A stretch of DNA of 64,000 nt from Roseitalea porphyridii (GTDB lineage: Bacteria; Pseudomonadota; Alphaproteobacteria; Rhizobiales; Rhizobiaceae), in contig NZ_CP036532.1 of assembly GCF_004331955.1 (NCBI RefSeq), forward strand, positions 3,038,001 through 3,102,000, in the 5' to 3' direction. The stretch's first letter is position 1. Each line of letters starts with the position of its first letter. This document shows positions 9,078 to 18,118 of this stretch, piece by piece. The translations under genes and the position numbers were made by a program. Below the pieces are notes generated by a model. It was not told the DNA's origin. It searched no databases and saw only the letters and a list, made by a program, of their open reading frames with translations.

Positions 9078-11432
9078 CTAATACGTCGAGCCCGCGGCCG
9101 TCATTTCGAGGGGGCCGGCCTGCCCGCCCGTATCCGGAGGCATGCGCGAGGCCATCTCGGCGATCGCGATCGCCGGAAGGGCGGGTCCGAACAGATAGCC
9201 CTGCACCTTGTCGATCTTGCCCGAGCTGCGCACGATGGCAAGCTGATCGGCGGTCTCGACGCCCTCGATGGTGATCTTCAGGCCGAGCCCGTGGCACAGA
9301 TCGGTGATGCCGTGCAGCAGCGCCATCGGTGTGTCGCCGGTCTCGATGCCGGCGACGAAAGAGCGGTCGATCTTGACCCGGTCGAGCGGCAGCCGGTGCA
9401 GGTAGCTCAGCGAGGAATAGCCGGTCCCGAAATCGTCGAGCGCGATGCCGACGCCGGTCGCGCGAATGCGGCTGAGCCGGGAGATCATGTCGGATTCGTT
9501 GCTGATCACGGCGGTCTCGGTGATCTCGACGACGAGCCGTTCGGGCGGCAGGCCGGCCGCGTCGAGCGCGTTCCGGATGGTCTGGCAGATGTCCTCGCGC
9601 CGGAAATCGATCGATGACAGGTTCACCGACACCGTGACGTGCTCGGGCCAGCGCATGCAGTCATGCGCGGCGGTTCTGATCACGCTTTCGGTCAGCTTGG
9701 TGATGATGCCCATCTCCTCGGCGAGCGGAATGTACTCGGACGGCGAGATGTTGCCGTGCAGCGGATGCTGCCAGCGCGACAGGGCTTCGCAGGCGACCAC
9801 GCGCCCGGTGTCGGCATCGACGATCGGCTGGTAACGCACCGCAAGCGTGCCCTGCTCGATCGCCTTGGACAGTTCGCCCTTGAGCAGCTGGCGCCGCAGA
9901 TAGCGCTCGTTCATGTCCGGTTCGAACACCGACCAGACGCCCTTGCCGAGCGCCTTGGAATGATAGAGCGCCAGATCCGCCTCGACCATCGATGTCTTCA
10001 GGTCGAAATCGCCGGCCCGTCCGCGTGCGATGCCGAAGGACTGGGTGACGAAGACCTTCTCCGGGCCGATCCGGAACGATCGCCCGAGCCGCTGCTTGAG
10101 CGTGTCGGCGAAGGATTTGATGTCGGTCGAGGGCGGCAGCCGGTCGACGAACATGATGAACTCGTCCCCGCCCAGCCGCGAGATGACGGCGCAATCGCCA
10201 TAGTCCCGCTTCAGCCGCCGGGCGATCGCGCGGAGCAGCGCATCCCCCTGCGCGTGGCCGATCGAATCGTTGACGCGCTTGAAATCGTCCACGTCGAAGG
10301 CGATGACCAGACACTCGGCGTCCGGGTCCGCCTCGGCGGCACGCTGCACCGCCAGGTCCGAGAAATGGGTCCGGTTGGGCAGTTCGGTCAGGCTGTCGAA
10401 GCGGGCCATCGCCTTGATGCGCTCCTGCGCCCGCGCCCGCTCGGTGACATCCTCGAGGATCATCACCGAACCACCATCGGGTCGCTGGGTGCCGGAGAAC
10501 TCGATATGGACCCCGTTGGTGAGCCGCACTTCGGCCTTCTCGCCGTCGGTGTGCAGCAGGCGGGCCAGCGTCTGTCTGAACTGCTCCGTCTTCTCCACCG
10601 ACACGAGGCGGAACCGCTCGGCGTAGCGCATCAGCGAATCGAACCGCCGGCCCTCGACGCGCACATATTTCGGGATCTGCAAGAGCAGCCGCGCACGGCG
10701 GTTGATCACGACGACGCGTTCGTTGCGATCGAACATGATCACGCCGTGCGACATGTTGTTCAATGCGACGTCGAAACGCTCGGCCAGTTCCGCCTTCTCG
10801 AGCCGGCCGCGGACTGCATCGACAACGGTCGACCGTACCCGTCCGACCATCGACATCACCAGCCCGAAATACGGCACGAACAGCAGCACGGCGATCAGGC
10901 TGGCAAAATTGCCCGCCGTGAGCAGGCTGAGCGCGGGCCAGACCAGCACGCTCACCGTCATCAGTGCGGCAAGGCGGCGCGAACCATAGAGGCGGCCGAC
11001 GATCGTCGGCAGCGCCGCGAAGACGGTCGAAAGGGCCGCGATGATCGCGAACTCCGAGCCGACGAACTCGAGGCAGAACCAGGCAAACAGGCCGACCGAA
11101 AAACCGGCCGCGCCCGAGGACATGATGTATCGCCGTTCCCAGTTGCGCGCCCAGCGAAGCCGCTCTTGCTGGTCCGCCGGCGCGCTGTCGCGCGCCTGAC
11201 GGGTGTACCCGACGATATGGAAATAGCGATAGCCGGCCGTCGCCATGAACACCGCCGGCCAGACGCCCATGATCAGCAGCCGGCTTTCCAGCAACACGCA
11301 GATCGCGATTCCGACCTGCAGGACCAGTCCGATGAGCATGCCTCGGCGATCAGCGAACAGGCTGTCGACGAAATTGAGATAGATTTCCGCTTCGGCCTCG
11401 TCGCGATGCGGCGAGTTGTGCTGAAGTGTCAT
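9078..11432 (-). CDS. Membrane-anchored GGDEF-EAL protein with PAS-like sensor (cyclic di-GMP turnover)
   Basis: This 784-residue signalling protein has four domains in order. The N-terminal membrane region (about residues 30-215) has five to six hydrophobic helices. A PAS-like module starts at FDVALNNMSHGVIMFDRNE (near 240). A GGDEF domain follows, with SRLGGDEF near 420 and LTELPNRTHF near 370. An EAL domain has CEALSRWQHP near 545, VSVNLSS and DDFGTGYSSLSYL. Both catalytic signatures are intact, so it could both make and degrade cyclic di-GMP; GGDEF-EAL hybrids are often bifunctional or have one dominant activity. It is a single gene behind an AAGGGCAGG Shine-Dalgarno. The sensed signal is unknown. 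Confidence 0.92.
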   Translation of the reverse strand: MTLQHNSPHRDEAEAEIYLNFVDSLFADRRGMLIGLVLQVGIAICVLLESRLLIMGVWPAVFMATAGYRYFHIVGYTRQARDSAPADQQERLRWARNWERRYIMSSGAAGFSVGLFAWFCLEFVGSEFAIIAALSTVFAALPTIVGRLYGSRRLAALMTVSVLVWPALSLLTAGNFASLIAVLLFVPYFGLVMSMVGRVRSTVVDAVRGRLEKAELAERFDVALNNMSHGVIMFDRNERVVVINRRARLLLQIPKYVRVEGRRFDSLMRYAERFRLVSVEKTEQFRQTLARLLHTDGEKAEVRLTNGVHIEFSGTQRPDGGSVMILEDVTERARAQERIKAMARFDSLTELPNRTHFSDLAVQRAAEADPDAECLVIAFDVDDFKRVNDSIGHAQGDALLRAIARRLKRDYGDCAVISRLGGDEFIMFVDRLPPSTDIKSFADTLKQRLGRSFRIGPEKVFVTQSFGIARGRAGDFDLKTSMVEADLALYHSKALGKGVWSVFEPDMNERYLRRQLLKGELSKAIEQGTLAVRYQPIVDADTGRVVACEALSRWQHPLHGNISPSEYIPLAEEMGIITKLTESVIRTAAHDCMRWPEHVTVSVNLSSIDFRREDICQTIRNALDAAGLPPERLVVEITETAVISNESDMISRLSRIRATGVGIALDDFGTGYSSLSYLHRLPLDRVKIDRSFVAGIETGDTPMALLHGITDLCHGLGLKITIEGVETADQLAIVRSSGKIDKVQGYLFGPALPAIAIAEMASRMPPDTGGQAGPLEMTAAGSTY

Positions 11433-11719
11433 GGCCTGCCCTTTCGCAAGGACAGTAGGTGCGCGTCGTTAAGGAAGCGTTTCAAAGGCAAGAAGGAAGC
11501 AGTCTAGCCGGGTCAGCCAGAACTGCAACCTTTGATAAACAGGAGATGTGAGCACCAATTCCGGGTTATATAGTTGAGTATTATTTGCTAAGGAAGTCTT
11601 AACAATGGAATAGTTTCCAGTGTAATTTTCGGCGCCACAGTCGCGCCGCCCCGTTGCGACTCCCGACGGGGAAACCGCAATTCCCCCAAAATCTTGGGGT
11701 GACGATCGAACGCGTCGCT

Positions 11720-12505
11720 TCAGCTTCGGACCGAATAGCCGCCATCGACGGTGAACGTCGTGCCCGTGATGTAGCGCGAGGCGTCCGAGGCGAGCAGCAG
11801 CAGCGGACCGGCCAGGTCGCCGCCCTCGCCCAGCCGGCCGACCGGTATCTGGCCGGTCAGGATGCTCGCCAGCCCCCGGTCGAGATAGTCGCGCGTCATC
11901 GCCGTCCGGTACCAGCCGGGCGCGAGCGCGTTGACGCGCACGGCATCGGGCGCCCATTCCAGCGCCAGCGCCCGCGTGAGCTGTTCGAGCGCCGCCTTGC
12001 CGGCGCCATAAGCGGAAAGCCCCCTGATCGGCAGCCGCGCGAGCACGCTCGTGACGTTGATGATCGAGCCGCCGCGCGGGTTCCGGCGCATCACGGCATG
12101 GGCGCGACGGCACACCTCCGCCGACGCCGCCACGTTGACGTTGAGCATGTCGGCGAAATCGTCCCGCCCCTGCCGCGACGCCTTGGCGACGCCGAAGGAC
12201 CCGGCATTGTTGACCAGCACGTCGAGGCGCCCGAAGCGATCGGTTGCGAGCGCCACCGCCCCGGCGATGTCGTCGTCGTTGCGCACGTCGCCGCGCAGAT
12301 GAACGAAGCCCTCGCCGCCCGGGTCGTCCTGCGGTGCATCGAGACTGAGCCCGATGACGAACGCGCCATTGTCGACCAGCACCTGCGCGAACCCCGCGCC
12401 CAGGCCCGACGAGGCGCCGGTGACCAGGCAGACCCTCTCGCGCACGTCGAACAGATCCTGCGCGCGGCGGGCCGGATCGGCCCCGGGTGCTTGATTGGCC
12501 GTCAT
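11720..12505 (-). CDS. Short-chain dehydrogenase/reductase (SDR)
   Basis: This 261-residue classical SDR is predicted to oxidise or reduce a carbonyl/alcohol with NAD(P). The cofactor motif TGASSGLGAG is at about residue 29 and NNAG near 99. The catalytic Ser is in INVTSVLARLPIRG and the Tyr-Lys in SAYGAGKAAL near 165. The C-terminus has the usual GRLGEGGDLAGPLLLLASDASRYITGTTFTVDGGY end. The substrate cannot be told from sequence. It is flanked by AT-rich intergenic DNA on the left and diverges from the TRAP permease genes on the right. Confidence 0.85.
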   Translation of the reverse strand: MTANQAPGADPARRAQDLFDVRERVCLVTGASSGLGAGFAQVLVDNGAFVIGLSLDAPQDDPGGEGFVHLRGDVRNDDDIAGAVALATDRFGRLDVLVNNAGSFGVAKASRQGRDDFADMLNVNVAASAEVCRRAHAVMRRNPRGGSIINVTSVLARLPIRGLSAYGAGKAALEQLTRALALEWAPDAVRVNALAPGWYRTAMTRDYLDRGLASILTGQIPVGRLGEGGDLAGPLLLLASDASRYITGTTFTVDGGYSVRS

Positions 12506-12758
12506 CCGCTTCGCCGCTCCCGGTCGCTTGGCAAGGTGGCCCCCATCAACGCCAAACCGCCGGTCGCGTCAATCGCGGCGGAGGTCGGGCACCGCGGCCG
12601 TCAGTGGTTAACAATCTTTACCATTGAATTGCCAAGCCCCGGAATAGGTGCTAGCGACCGTATCCCGCGCCGGCCACGCACGCTTGATTTTCACGCAAGG
12701 GACCAACAAGGTGCAGCCACCGCGCCGGCGGCGCGCGCAGCAAACTCAGGGGAGGAGT

Positions 12759-13352
12759 ATGTCTGCACTGTTGAGAGTTTCGGCGGGTATTGACGCGGTC
12801 AATACCTTCATCGGCCGATCGGTCTCATGGCTGATCCTGATCGCGGTGCTGGTCAGCGCGGGCAACGCGACGATCCGCAAGATCTTCGATACATCGTCCA
12901 ACGCCTGGCTCGAGCTGCAGTGGTACCTGTACGGCGCGGTTTTCATGCTAGCGGCCTCCTACACGCTGCTGCGCAACGAGCATGTGCGCATCGACGTGGC
13001 CACCTCGGGCCTTTCCAAGCGCACCCGCGACTGGATCGACCTTCTCGGCCACATCTTCTTCCTGATGCCCTTCGCCGGCATCATGATCTGGATTTCCTGG
13101 CCGTTCTTCTGGGTGTCCTTCCGGACCGGCGAGATATCGGTCAACGCCAGCGGCCTGATCCTGTGGCCCGCCAAGTTCCTCGTGCTGGCCGGTTTCGTGC
13201 TGCTGTTCTTCCAGGGCGTCTCCGAGATCATCAAGCGCATCGCGGTGATCCGCGGCGACATCGAGGACCCCACCGCCGAACACGAACTGCCCCCGGCGGT
13301 TGAGGAAATGGAAACGGGCGCCGACCTCAGCGAGCGGATGAAGAACAAATGA
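12759..13352 (+). CDS. TRAP transporter small permease (DctQ)
   Basis: The small membrane subunit of a tripartite ATP-independent periplasmic (TRAP) transporter is predicted, 197 residues with four hydrophobic helices (about 20-42, 60-80, 100-123, 143-165). Features are LELQWYLYGAVFMLAASYTLLRNEHVRIDV, typical of DctQ, and a charged cytoplasmic tail. The ATG at 12759 has a GGGGAGGAG Shine-Dalgarno; upstream in-frame codons lack one. It overlaps the large permease gene by four bases (ATGA). No substrate-binding protein gene is adjacent; the nearest is at 33.1 kb. Confidence 0.92.
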   Translation: MSALLRVSAGIDAVNTFIGRSVSWLILIAVLVSAGNATIRKIFDTSSNAWLELQWYLYGAVFMLAASYTLLRNEHVRIDVATSGLSKRTRDWIDLLGHIFFLMPFAGIMIWISWPFFWVSFRTGEISVNASGLILWPAKFLVLAGFVLLFFQGVSEIIKRIAVIRGDIEDPTAEHELPPAVEEMETGADLSERMKNK

Positions 13353-15238
13353 TCGAGATCATCGCCCACAATCTCGGTCCGATCATGTTCGTCTCCGTCA
13401 TGGCGATGCTCCTGATCGGCTATCCCGTCGCTTTCACGCTCGCCGCCGGCGGGCTTTTGTTCTTCTTCCTGGGCGTCGAACTGTCGATCTTCGCGCCCAC
13501 CGAGATCCGCCTATTCCCCAATTTGTTGGCGGCCAATGCCAACCGGACCTTCGATGTCATGCGCAACGAGGTTCTGCTGGCGATTCCCTTCTTCACCTTC
13601 ATGGGGCTCATTCTCGAGCGCTCGCGCATGGCCGAGGACCTGCTCGACACGATCGGCCAGCTGTTCGGCCCGCTGCGCGGCGGCCTTGCCATCGCCGTCA
13701 TCATCGTCGGCGGCCTTCTGGGCGCCACCACCGGCGTCGTCGCCGCCTCGGTGATCGCCATGGGGCTGATCTCGCTGCCGATCATGATGCGCTACGGCTA
13801 CAACCGTTCGGTCGCCACCGGCACCATCGCCGCCGCCGGCACGCTGGCGCAGATCGTGCCGCCCTCGCTGGTCCTGATCGTGATGTCCGACCAGCTCGGC
13901 CGCTCGGTCGGCGACATGTATATCGGCGCGCTATATCCGGCGCTGATGATCATGGCCATGTACTGCGCCTATATCGCGGTGCTCACCATGATCCAGCCCA
14001 AATGGGTGCCGGCTCTGCCGCCCGAAACGCGCACGCTCGGCGGTGGCGTCGTGTCGCTGATCGCGATGATCATCATCTCGGTGGCCATCCACTATGCGGG
14101 GATGAACGTCCTTTACGCCAACATGAGCTACGAGAACCGGTTCGTCGCCTCGGCGACCACCGCGACCGTCTTCGCGCTGTGCGTCTCGCTGGTCAACCGG
14201 CACTTCAAGCTCGGCCTGATATCGCGGCTGACCGAGCAGGTGATCATCGTCCTGATCCCGCCTCTGGCGCTGATCTTCCTGGTGCTCGGCACCATCTTCC
14301 TGGGCATCGCGACCCCGACCGAGGGCGGCGCCATGGGCGCGACGGGCGCGCTCGTCCTTGCGCTGATTAAGCGCCGCCTGACGCTGAAGACGCTCAAGGA
14401 GGCGCTCGATTCGACCACCAAGCTGACCGCCTTCGTGATGTTCATCCTGATCGGCGCGCGCGTCTTCGGCCTGACCTTCTACGGGATCAACGGCCATATC
14501 TGGATCAAGGAGCTGCTGCTGTCGCTGCCCGGCGGCGAGACCGGGTTCCTGGTCGTCGTCACCGTGATCGTCTTCATCCTGGGCTGCTTTCTCGACTTCT
14601 TCGAGATCGCGTTCATCGTGGTGCCGCTTCTGGTCGCGCCGGCCGAGGAACTCGGCATCGACCTGATCTGGCTGGGCATCATCCTCGGCATCAACCTGCA
14701 GACCTCGTTCCTGACGCCGCCCTTCGGCTTCGCCCTGTTCTATCTGCGCTCGATCGCGCCGAAGAAGGACTGGGAGGACGAGGTGACCGGCGAGCGGATC
14801 AAGGGCATCGACACCACCCAGATCTATCGTGGCGTGATCCCCTACATCGTGCTGCAGTTCATCGCGATCATGATCGTCATCTTCTATCCGCGCATCGTCA
14901 CCCACTATGCCGATGACGAGGTCGAACTTGATCTCGACAATGTGCAGATCGAACTGCCATCGCTCGGCGGGCAGGATTCCGAAGGAAACGCGGTCGAGTT
15001 GCCGGGTCTTGGTGGCGGCGGCCTCCAGGGCGGCCCGAACTTCGGCGGCGACGGCAATGGCGGCAGCGGCTCCGGCCTGCCCGGACTGCAGCTGACCCCG
15101 CTCGGCCAGCCGCCCGCGCCATCGGGCGGTGACGCCGGAGGGGGCGCGGGAACGGGCGATGAGGGCAACGCCGCCCCGGCGCCCGCGTTCGGCCTGCCGC
15201 CGCTCGATCTCAACAGCACGCCGCCGCCCGACCAGTAG
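13349..15238 (+). CDS. TRAP transporter large permease (DctM) with Gly/Pro-rich C-terminal tail
   Basis: This is the transport subunit of a sodium- or proton-coupled TRAP importer. The 629 residues include a DctM core of roughly 520 residues with 12 or more hydrophobic helices, and motifs GGLLGATTGVVAASVIAMG near 125 and GCFLDFFEIAFIVVPLL near 413. The core is the long DctM subtype found with 2-oxoacid/lactate-type binding proteins. After the last helix the chain runs into an acidic patch (DDEVELDLDN) and about 100 residues of Gly, Pro, Leu and Ala low-complexity sequence, unusual for DctM and probably extramembrane. It is translationally coupled to DctQ. Confidence 0.92.
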   Translation: MIEIIAHNLGPIMFVSVMAMLLIGYPVAFTLAAGGLLFFFLGVELSIFAPTEIRLFPNLLAANANRTFDVMRNEVLLAIPFFTFMGLILERSRMAEDLLDTIGQLFGPLRGGLAIAVIIVGGLLGATTGVVAASVIAMGLISLPIMMRYGYNRSVATGTIAAAGTLAQIVPPSLVLIVMSDQLGRSVGDMYIGALYPALMIMAMYCAYIAVLTMIQPKWVPALPPETRTLGGGVVSLIAMIIISVAIHYAGMNVLYANMSYENRFVASATTATVFALCVSLVNRHFKLGLISRLTEQVIIVLIPPLALIFLVLGTIFLGIATPTEGGAMGATGALVLALIKRRLTLKTLKEALDSTTKLTAFVMFILIGARVFGLTFYGINGHIWIKELLLSLPGGETGFLVVVTVIVFILGCFLDFFEIAFIVVPLLVAPAEELGIDLIWLGIILGINLQTSFLTPPFGFALFYLRSIAPKKDWEDEVTGERIKGIDTTQIYRGVIPYIVLQFIAIMIVIFYPRIVTHYADDEVELDLDNVQIELPSLGGQDSEGNAVELPGLGGGGLQGGPNFGGDGNGGSGSGLPGLQLTPLGQPPAPSGGDAGGGAGTGDEGNAAPAPAFGLPPLDLNSTPPPDQ

Positions 15239-15257
15239 GCGAATGGGACGATCCAGG

Positions 15258-15283
15258 CAAAAGCGCCGGGCGGGCGTCCGGCG
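15258..15283 (-). terminator. Weak Rho-independent terminator of the acyl-CoA synthetase gene
   Basis: A CGCCGG/CCGGCG stem (15264-15283) is followed leftward on the minus strand by a short T run (AAAA at 15259-15262 on plus). A second small GC hairpin lies at about 15300-15316, so the short convergent gap may stop transcription from both sides. Confidence 0.4.
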
Positions 15284-15318
15284 TGTTCACCTGTCGGCGA
15301 CGCCGGTCCGACCGGCGC

Positions 15319-16953
15319 TCAGAACTCACTGGCACGGCGGCGCAATTCGAGCTTTTGCACCTTGCCGGTCGAGGTCTTGGGCAGCTCGCAGAACACGACA
15401 TGCTTTGGCGTCTTGAAGCCAGCAAGCCGCTGGCGGGCGAACGCTATCAACTCGGCGTCGGACGCCTCGGCGCCATCCTTGAGTTCGACGAACGCGCACG
15501 GGACCTCACCCCATTTCTCGTCGGGCTTGGCGACGACGGCGCACAGCAGCACCGCCGGATGGTGCATGAGCGCGCCTTCGACCTCGACGGAACTGACGTT
15601 CTCGCCCCCGGAAATGATGATGTCCTTTGCGCGGTCAGTGATCTGCACGTAGCTGTCGGTGTGCTGGACGGCGATGTCGCCGGTATGAAAGTAGCCGCCC
15701 CGGAACGCTTCGGCCGTCGCACGCGGGTTCTTGTAGTACCCCTTCATCGTCGCGTTGCCGCGCATCATGATTTCGCCGGTCGCAGCTCCGTCCATCGGCA
15801 CCTGCCGCATCGTATCGGGGTCCATGACCGCGATGTGATCCATGTTGGGGAAGGGGACCCCCTGCCGCGCCTTCACGGCGGCCCGCTCGGCGCCTTTCAG
15901 ATGATCCCATTGGCCGTCCTGCCAGGTGCATTCGGTCGCCGGACCATAGGTCTCGGTGAGGCCGTAGACCTGGGTGATGTTGAAACCGAGTGGTTCGATG
16001 GCCGCAAGCGTGGCGGCCGCCGGCGGCGCGCCGGCCGTGAAAACCTCGACGACATGATCGAACGCGCGGCGTTCCGCCTCACGGGCATTGACGATCATGT
16101 TGAGCACGATCGGCGCGCCGCCGAAATGGGTCACGCCCTCGTCGGCGATGGCGTCGTAGATGGCTTTCGCGGTGACGTCCCGGCAGCACACGGTGGTGCC
16201 GCCCAGAGCCGGCATCGCCCACACGTGGCACCAGTTGTTGCAGTGAAACAGCGGCACGATGGTCAGGTATCGCGGGTAGAGCGTCATGCGCCATGCGATC
16301 GGGGTGCCCAGCGTGATCAGATACGCGCCGCGGTGGTGGTAGACGACGCCCTTGGGCCGGCCGGTGGTGCCCGACGTGTAGTTGAGCGCGATGCTTTCCC
16401 ATTCATCCTCGGGCATGATCCAGTCAAAGTCGGGATCGCCCTCGGCAAGAAAGGCCTCGTAGGTCATGTGCCGACCGGAGGCGTGGAAGCCCGCCTTTTC
16501 GTCCGGCACCTCGACGATCATCGGTTGCCGTTCGCTCTCCATCTCGTCGATCGCCGCCTCGACCGTCCCGAGGAACTGCGTGTCGACAAGCACGATCCGG
16601 GCTTCGCCATGATCGAGGATGTAACTGATCGTGTGCAGGTCAAGACGGACGTTGATGGCGTTGAGCACGGCTCCGCAGGCCGGCACGCCGAAATGGGCCT
16701 CGACATGGGCGGGGATGTTGGGAAGCACCGTCGCGACGACGTCGCCGGGCGCGATGCCGTGGCGCTCAAGGGCGCTCGCCAGTTGCGACACGCGTGCGTG
16801 ATGCTCAGCGTAGTTCGTGCGGAACGTGCCATAGACCACCGCATCGCGGAGAGGGTGCACGGCGGCCGCCCGTTTCAGATGGGACAGCGGCGTCAACGGC
16901 ACGTAGTTCGCCGCGCGCCGTTCGAGCCCGGTCTCGTCGTTCATCCAGCCCAT
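15319..16953 (-). CDS. Acyl-CoA synthetase (AMP-forming), medium-chain/DmdB-like
   Basis: This enzyme of the ANL superfamily activates a carboxylic acid with ATP and CoA through an acyl-adenylate. The 544-residue product has the P-loop-like YTSGTTGRPKGVVYHHRG near residue 193, VYGLTETYGP near 315, GGYFHTGDIAV near 412, ITDRAKDIIISGGENVSS near 430 and the catalytic Lys region TSTGKVQKLELR at the C-terminus. Overall it resembles medium-chain acyl-CoA ligases, including methylmercaptopropionate-CoA ligase (DmdB), but no dmdC or dmdD gene is nearby, so the substrate is open. The start has a GGGCAGGGAGG Shine-Dalgarno. It converges on the TRAP genes. Confidence 0.88.
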   Translation of the reverse strand: MGWMNDETGLERRAANYVPLTPLSHLKRAAAVHPLRDAVVYGTFRTNYAEHHARVSQLASALERHGIAPGDVVATVLPNIPAHVEAHFGVPACGAVLNAINVRLDLHTISYILDHGEARIVLVDTQFLGTVEAAIDEMESERQPMIVEVPDEKAGFHASGRHMTYEAFLAEGDPDFDWIMPEDEWESIALNYTSGTTGRPKGVVYHHRGAYLITLGTPIAWRMTLYPRYLTIVPLFHCNNWCHVWAMPALGGTTVCCRDVTAKAIYDAIADEGVTHFGGAPIVLNMIVNAREAERRAFDHVVEVFTAGAPPAAATLAAIEPLGFNITQVYGLTETYGPATECTWQDGQWDHLKGAERAAVKARQGVPFPNMDHIAVMDPDTMRQVPMDGAATGEIMMRGNATMKGYYKNPRATAEAFRGGYFHTGDIAVQHTDSYVQITDRAKDIIISGGENVSSVEVEGALMHHPAVLLCAVVAKPDEKWGEVPCAFVELKDGAEASDAELIAFARQRLAGFKTPKHVVFCELPKTSTGKVQKLELRRRASEF

Positions 16954-17152
16954 GATGTCCTCCCTGCCCCGCCCTGACCGGCCTCTGCCGGAGCGCCCAC
17001 CTCACCTGGCGCGACCATGATTCCAGAGTTTGCCCGGCCCGTCACCCGTCCGATCGGCGAGCGCGGGCGGCATTGCATCCGTCATCGCCTTGCCATCGGC
17101 CCCGGCCATACCCACCTGCACGGCGTTCCGGTCCGGCCACAGGAGGAAAACG

Positions 17153-17860
17153 ATGCTCGACCCGAAGAAGCTGCTCAACGATTTTCTGGGATCGCAGATC
17201 CCCGGCGCCGGCGGAACCGTGCGCGAACGGGCCGGGCAGGCCGGGCAGATGGCCAAGGACAATCCGCTGGCGACGGGCGCCATCGCCGCGGTGCTGCTGG
17301 GCACCGGCGTCGGCCGCGAACTGACGGGGTCCGCCCTCAAGCTGGGCGCCGCCGCGGCGGTGGGCGGGCTCGCCTACACCGCCTGGAAGAACTACAAGGA
17401 AGGCCGCCAGGTCGAGCAGGCCGGCGCGCCCGGCCAGCAGGGCCAGCCCGAAGTGCTGCCGCCGCCGCAGGGGTCGGAATTCGACATCGAGGGCGACGGC
17501 CAGGACGGCGAGTTCGCGCTGGCGCTGGTGCGCGCGATGATCGCGGCCGCCCGCGCGGATGGCCATATCGACGAGGACGAGCGCGCCCGCATCACCGACA
17601 AGCTGGCGATGAGCGGCATCGACGAGGACGAGCAGAGCTTCATCCGCGCCGAACTGGCAAAGCCGGTCGATATGGACGCGATCGTCGGCGCGGCGAAGAC
17701 CGAGGCGCAGCGCGTCGAACTCTACACGGCCTCGCGGCTCGCCATCGAGCCGAAGACGCGCGCCGAGCGCGGCTATCTGGACATGCTCGCCGGCCGGCTG
17801 CAGCTCCCCGATCCGCTGGTCGATCACATCGAGGCGACCATCGCCGGCGCGACCGTCTAG
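17153..17860 (+). CDS. DUF533 (TerB-like) inner-membrane-associated protein
   Basis: The 235-residue product matches the DUF533/YebE family. It has a short N-terminal segment (MLDPKKLLNDFLGS), a Gly/Ala-rich hydrophobic region (about residues 45-80, including AAAAVGGLAYTAWKNY), a Pro/Gln linker and a C-terminal TerB-like helical bundle beginning at FALALVRAMIAAARADGHID (about 123). TerB-like domains carry acidic metal-binding loops, here HIDEDERARI. The function is unknown; YebE-type genes are often envelope-stress responsive. The ATG at 17153 has an ideal AGGAGG. A longer upstream in-frame start is rejected because it lacks one. Confidence 0.8.
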   Translation: MLDPKKLLNDFLGSQIPGAGGTVRERAGQAGQMAKDNPLATGAIAAVLLGTGVGRELTGSALKLGAAAAVGGLAYTAWKNYKEGRQVEQAGAPGQQGQPEVLPPPQGSEFDIEGDGQDGEFALALVRAMIAAARADGHIDEDERARITDKLAMSGIDEDEQSFIRAELAKPVDMDAIVGAAKTEAQRVELYTASRLAIEPKTRAERGYLDMLAGRLQLPDPLVDHIEATIAGATV

Positions 17861-17954
17861 AGCCGCGACCGCGGGCCCGTCGCGCACCGTCCGCCGCGTG
17901 ATCATCGTCACGGCGGCCAAGCGCGATGCGTGCAATGATGCCCTCGCACACGCG

Positions 17955-17969
17955 TTAACCCTCCGTTAA
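17955..17969 (+). promoter_or_regulatory. Perfect CtrA box (TTAA-N7-TTAA)
   Basis: The sequence TTAA-CCCTCCG-TTAA exactly matches the consensus for the alphaproteobacterial cell-cycle regulator CtrA. It lies about 25-35 bases upstream of the predicted start of a small terminator-ended transcript, the distance expected for CtrA activation of a sigma-70 promoter. It is also about 773 bases from the TetR gene start, so control of that gene is unlikely. Confidence 0.65.
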
Positions 17970-17992
17970 GGGTTCGGCGCGAAAATGGGACA

Positions 17993-18077
17993 TGGGCAAA
18001 AGCGGGCCGGGGCTCTCCTCCCACCCTGGTCACGCGGAAACGGGCGATCGATCCGAAAGGTTGATCGCCCGCTTTTT
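17993..18077 (+). ncRNA. Predicted trans-acting sRNA with anti-Shine-Dalgarno loop
   Basis: A compact transcription unit lies in the 258-base gap: the CtrA box, a GAAAAT -10-like element (17981-17986), and about 85 bases ending in a strong terminator. The first hairpin, CCGGGG/CCCTGG (18007-18012 with 18024-18029, one G-U pair), shows an 11-base loop containing CUCCUCCC, complementary to Shine-Dalgarno sequences. Such loops are known from several alphaproteobacterial sRNAs (cuckoo-type and some alpha-r families). The short open frames across it lack ribosome sites and run through the terminator. The exact 5' end and family are inferred. Confidence 0.6.
18041..18077 (+). terminator. Rho-independent terminator of the predicted sRNA
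   Basis: A nine-base-pair stem CGGGCGATC/GATCGCCCG (18041-18049 with 18063-18071) encloses an inner partially paired GATCC-GAAA-GGTT segment and is followed by C and five T residues (18073-18077). No protein gene ends upstream of it within 170 bases. Confidence 0.85.
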
Positions 18078-18118
18078 GTGCGGGCGAGGCCGGCGCGCCA
18101 TCCGCCCGTCACCCGGGC

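Noticed and set aside
11684-11699. CCCCAA/TTGGGG hairpin near the SDR gene end as a terminator
   Set aside because: No T-run follows on either strand; it may be chance in a short GC palindrome.
15319-16953. Acyl-CoA synthetase as dmdB of a DMSP demethylation pathway
   Set aside because: Similarity is general to medium-chain ligases, and no dmdA, dmdC or dmdD is in the window, so a specific name is not justified.
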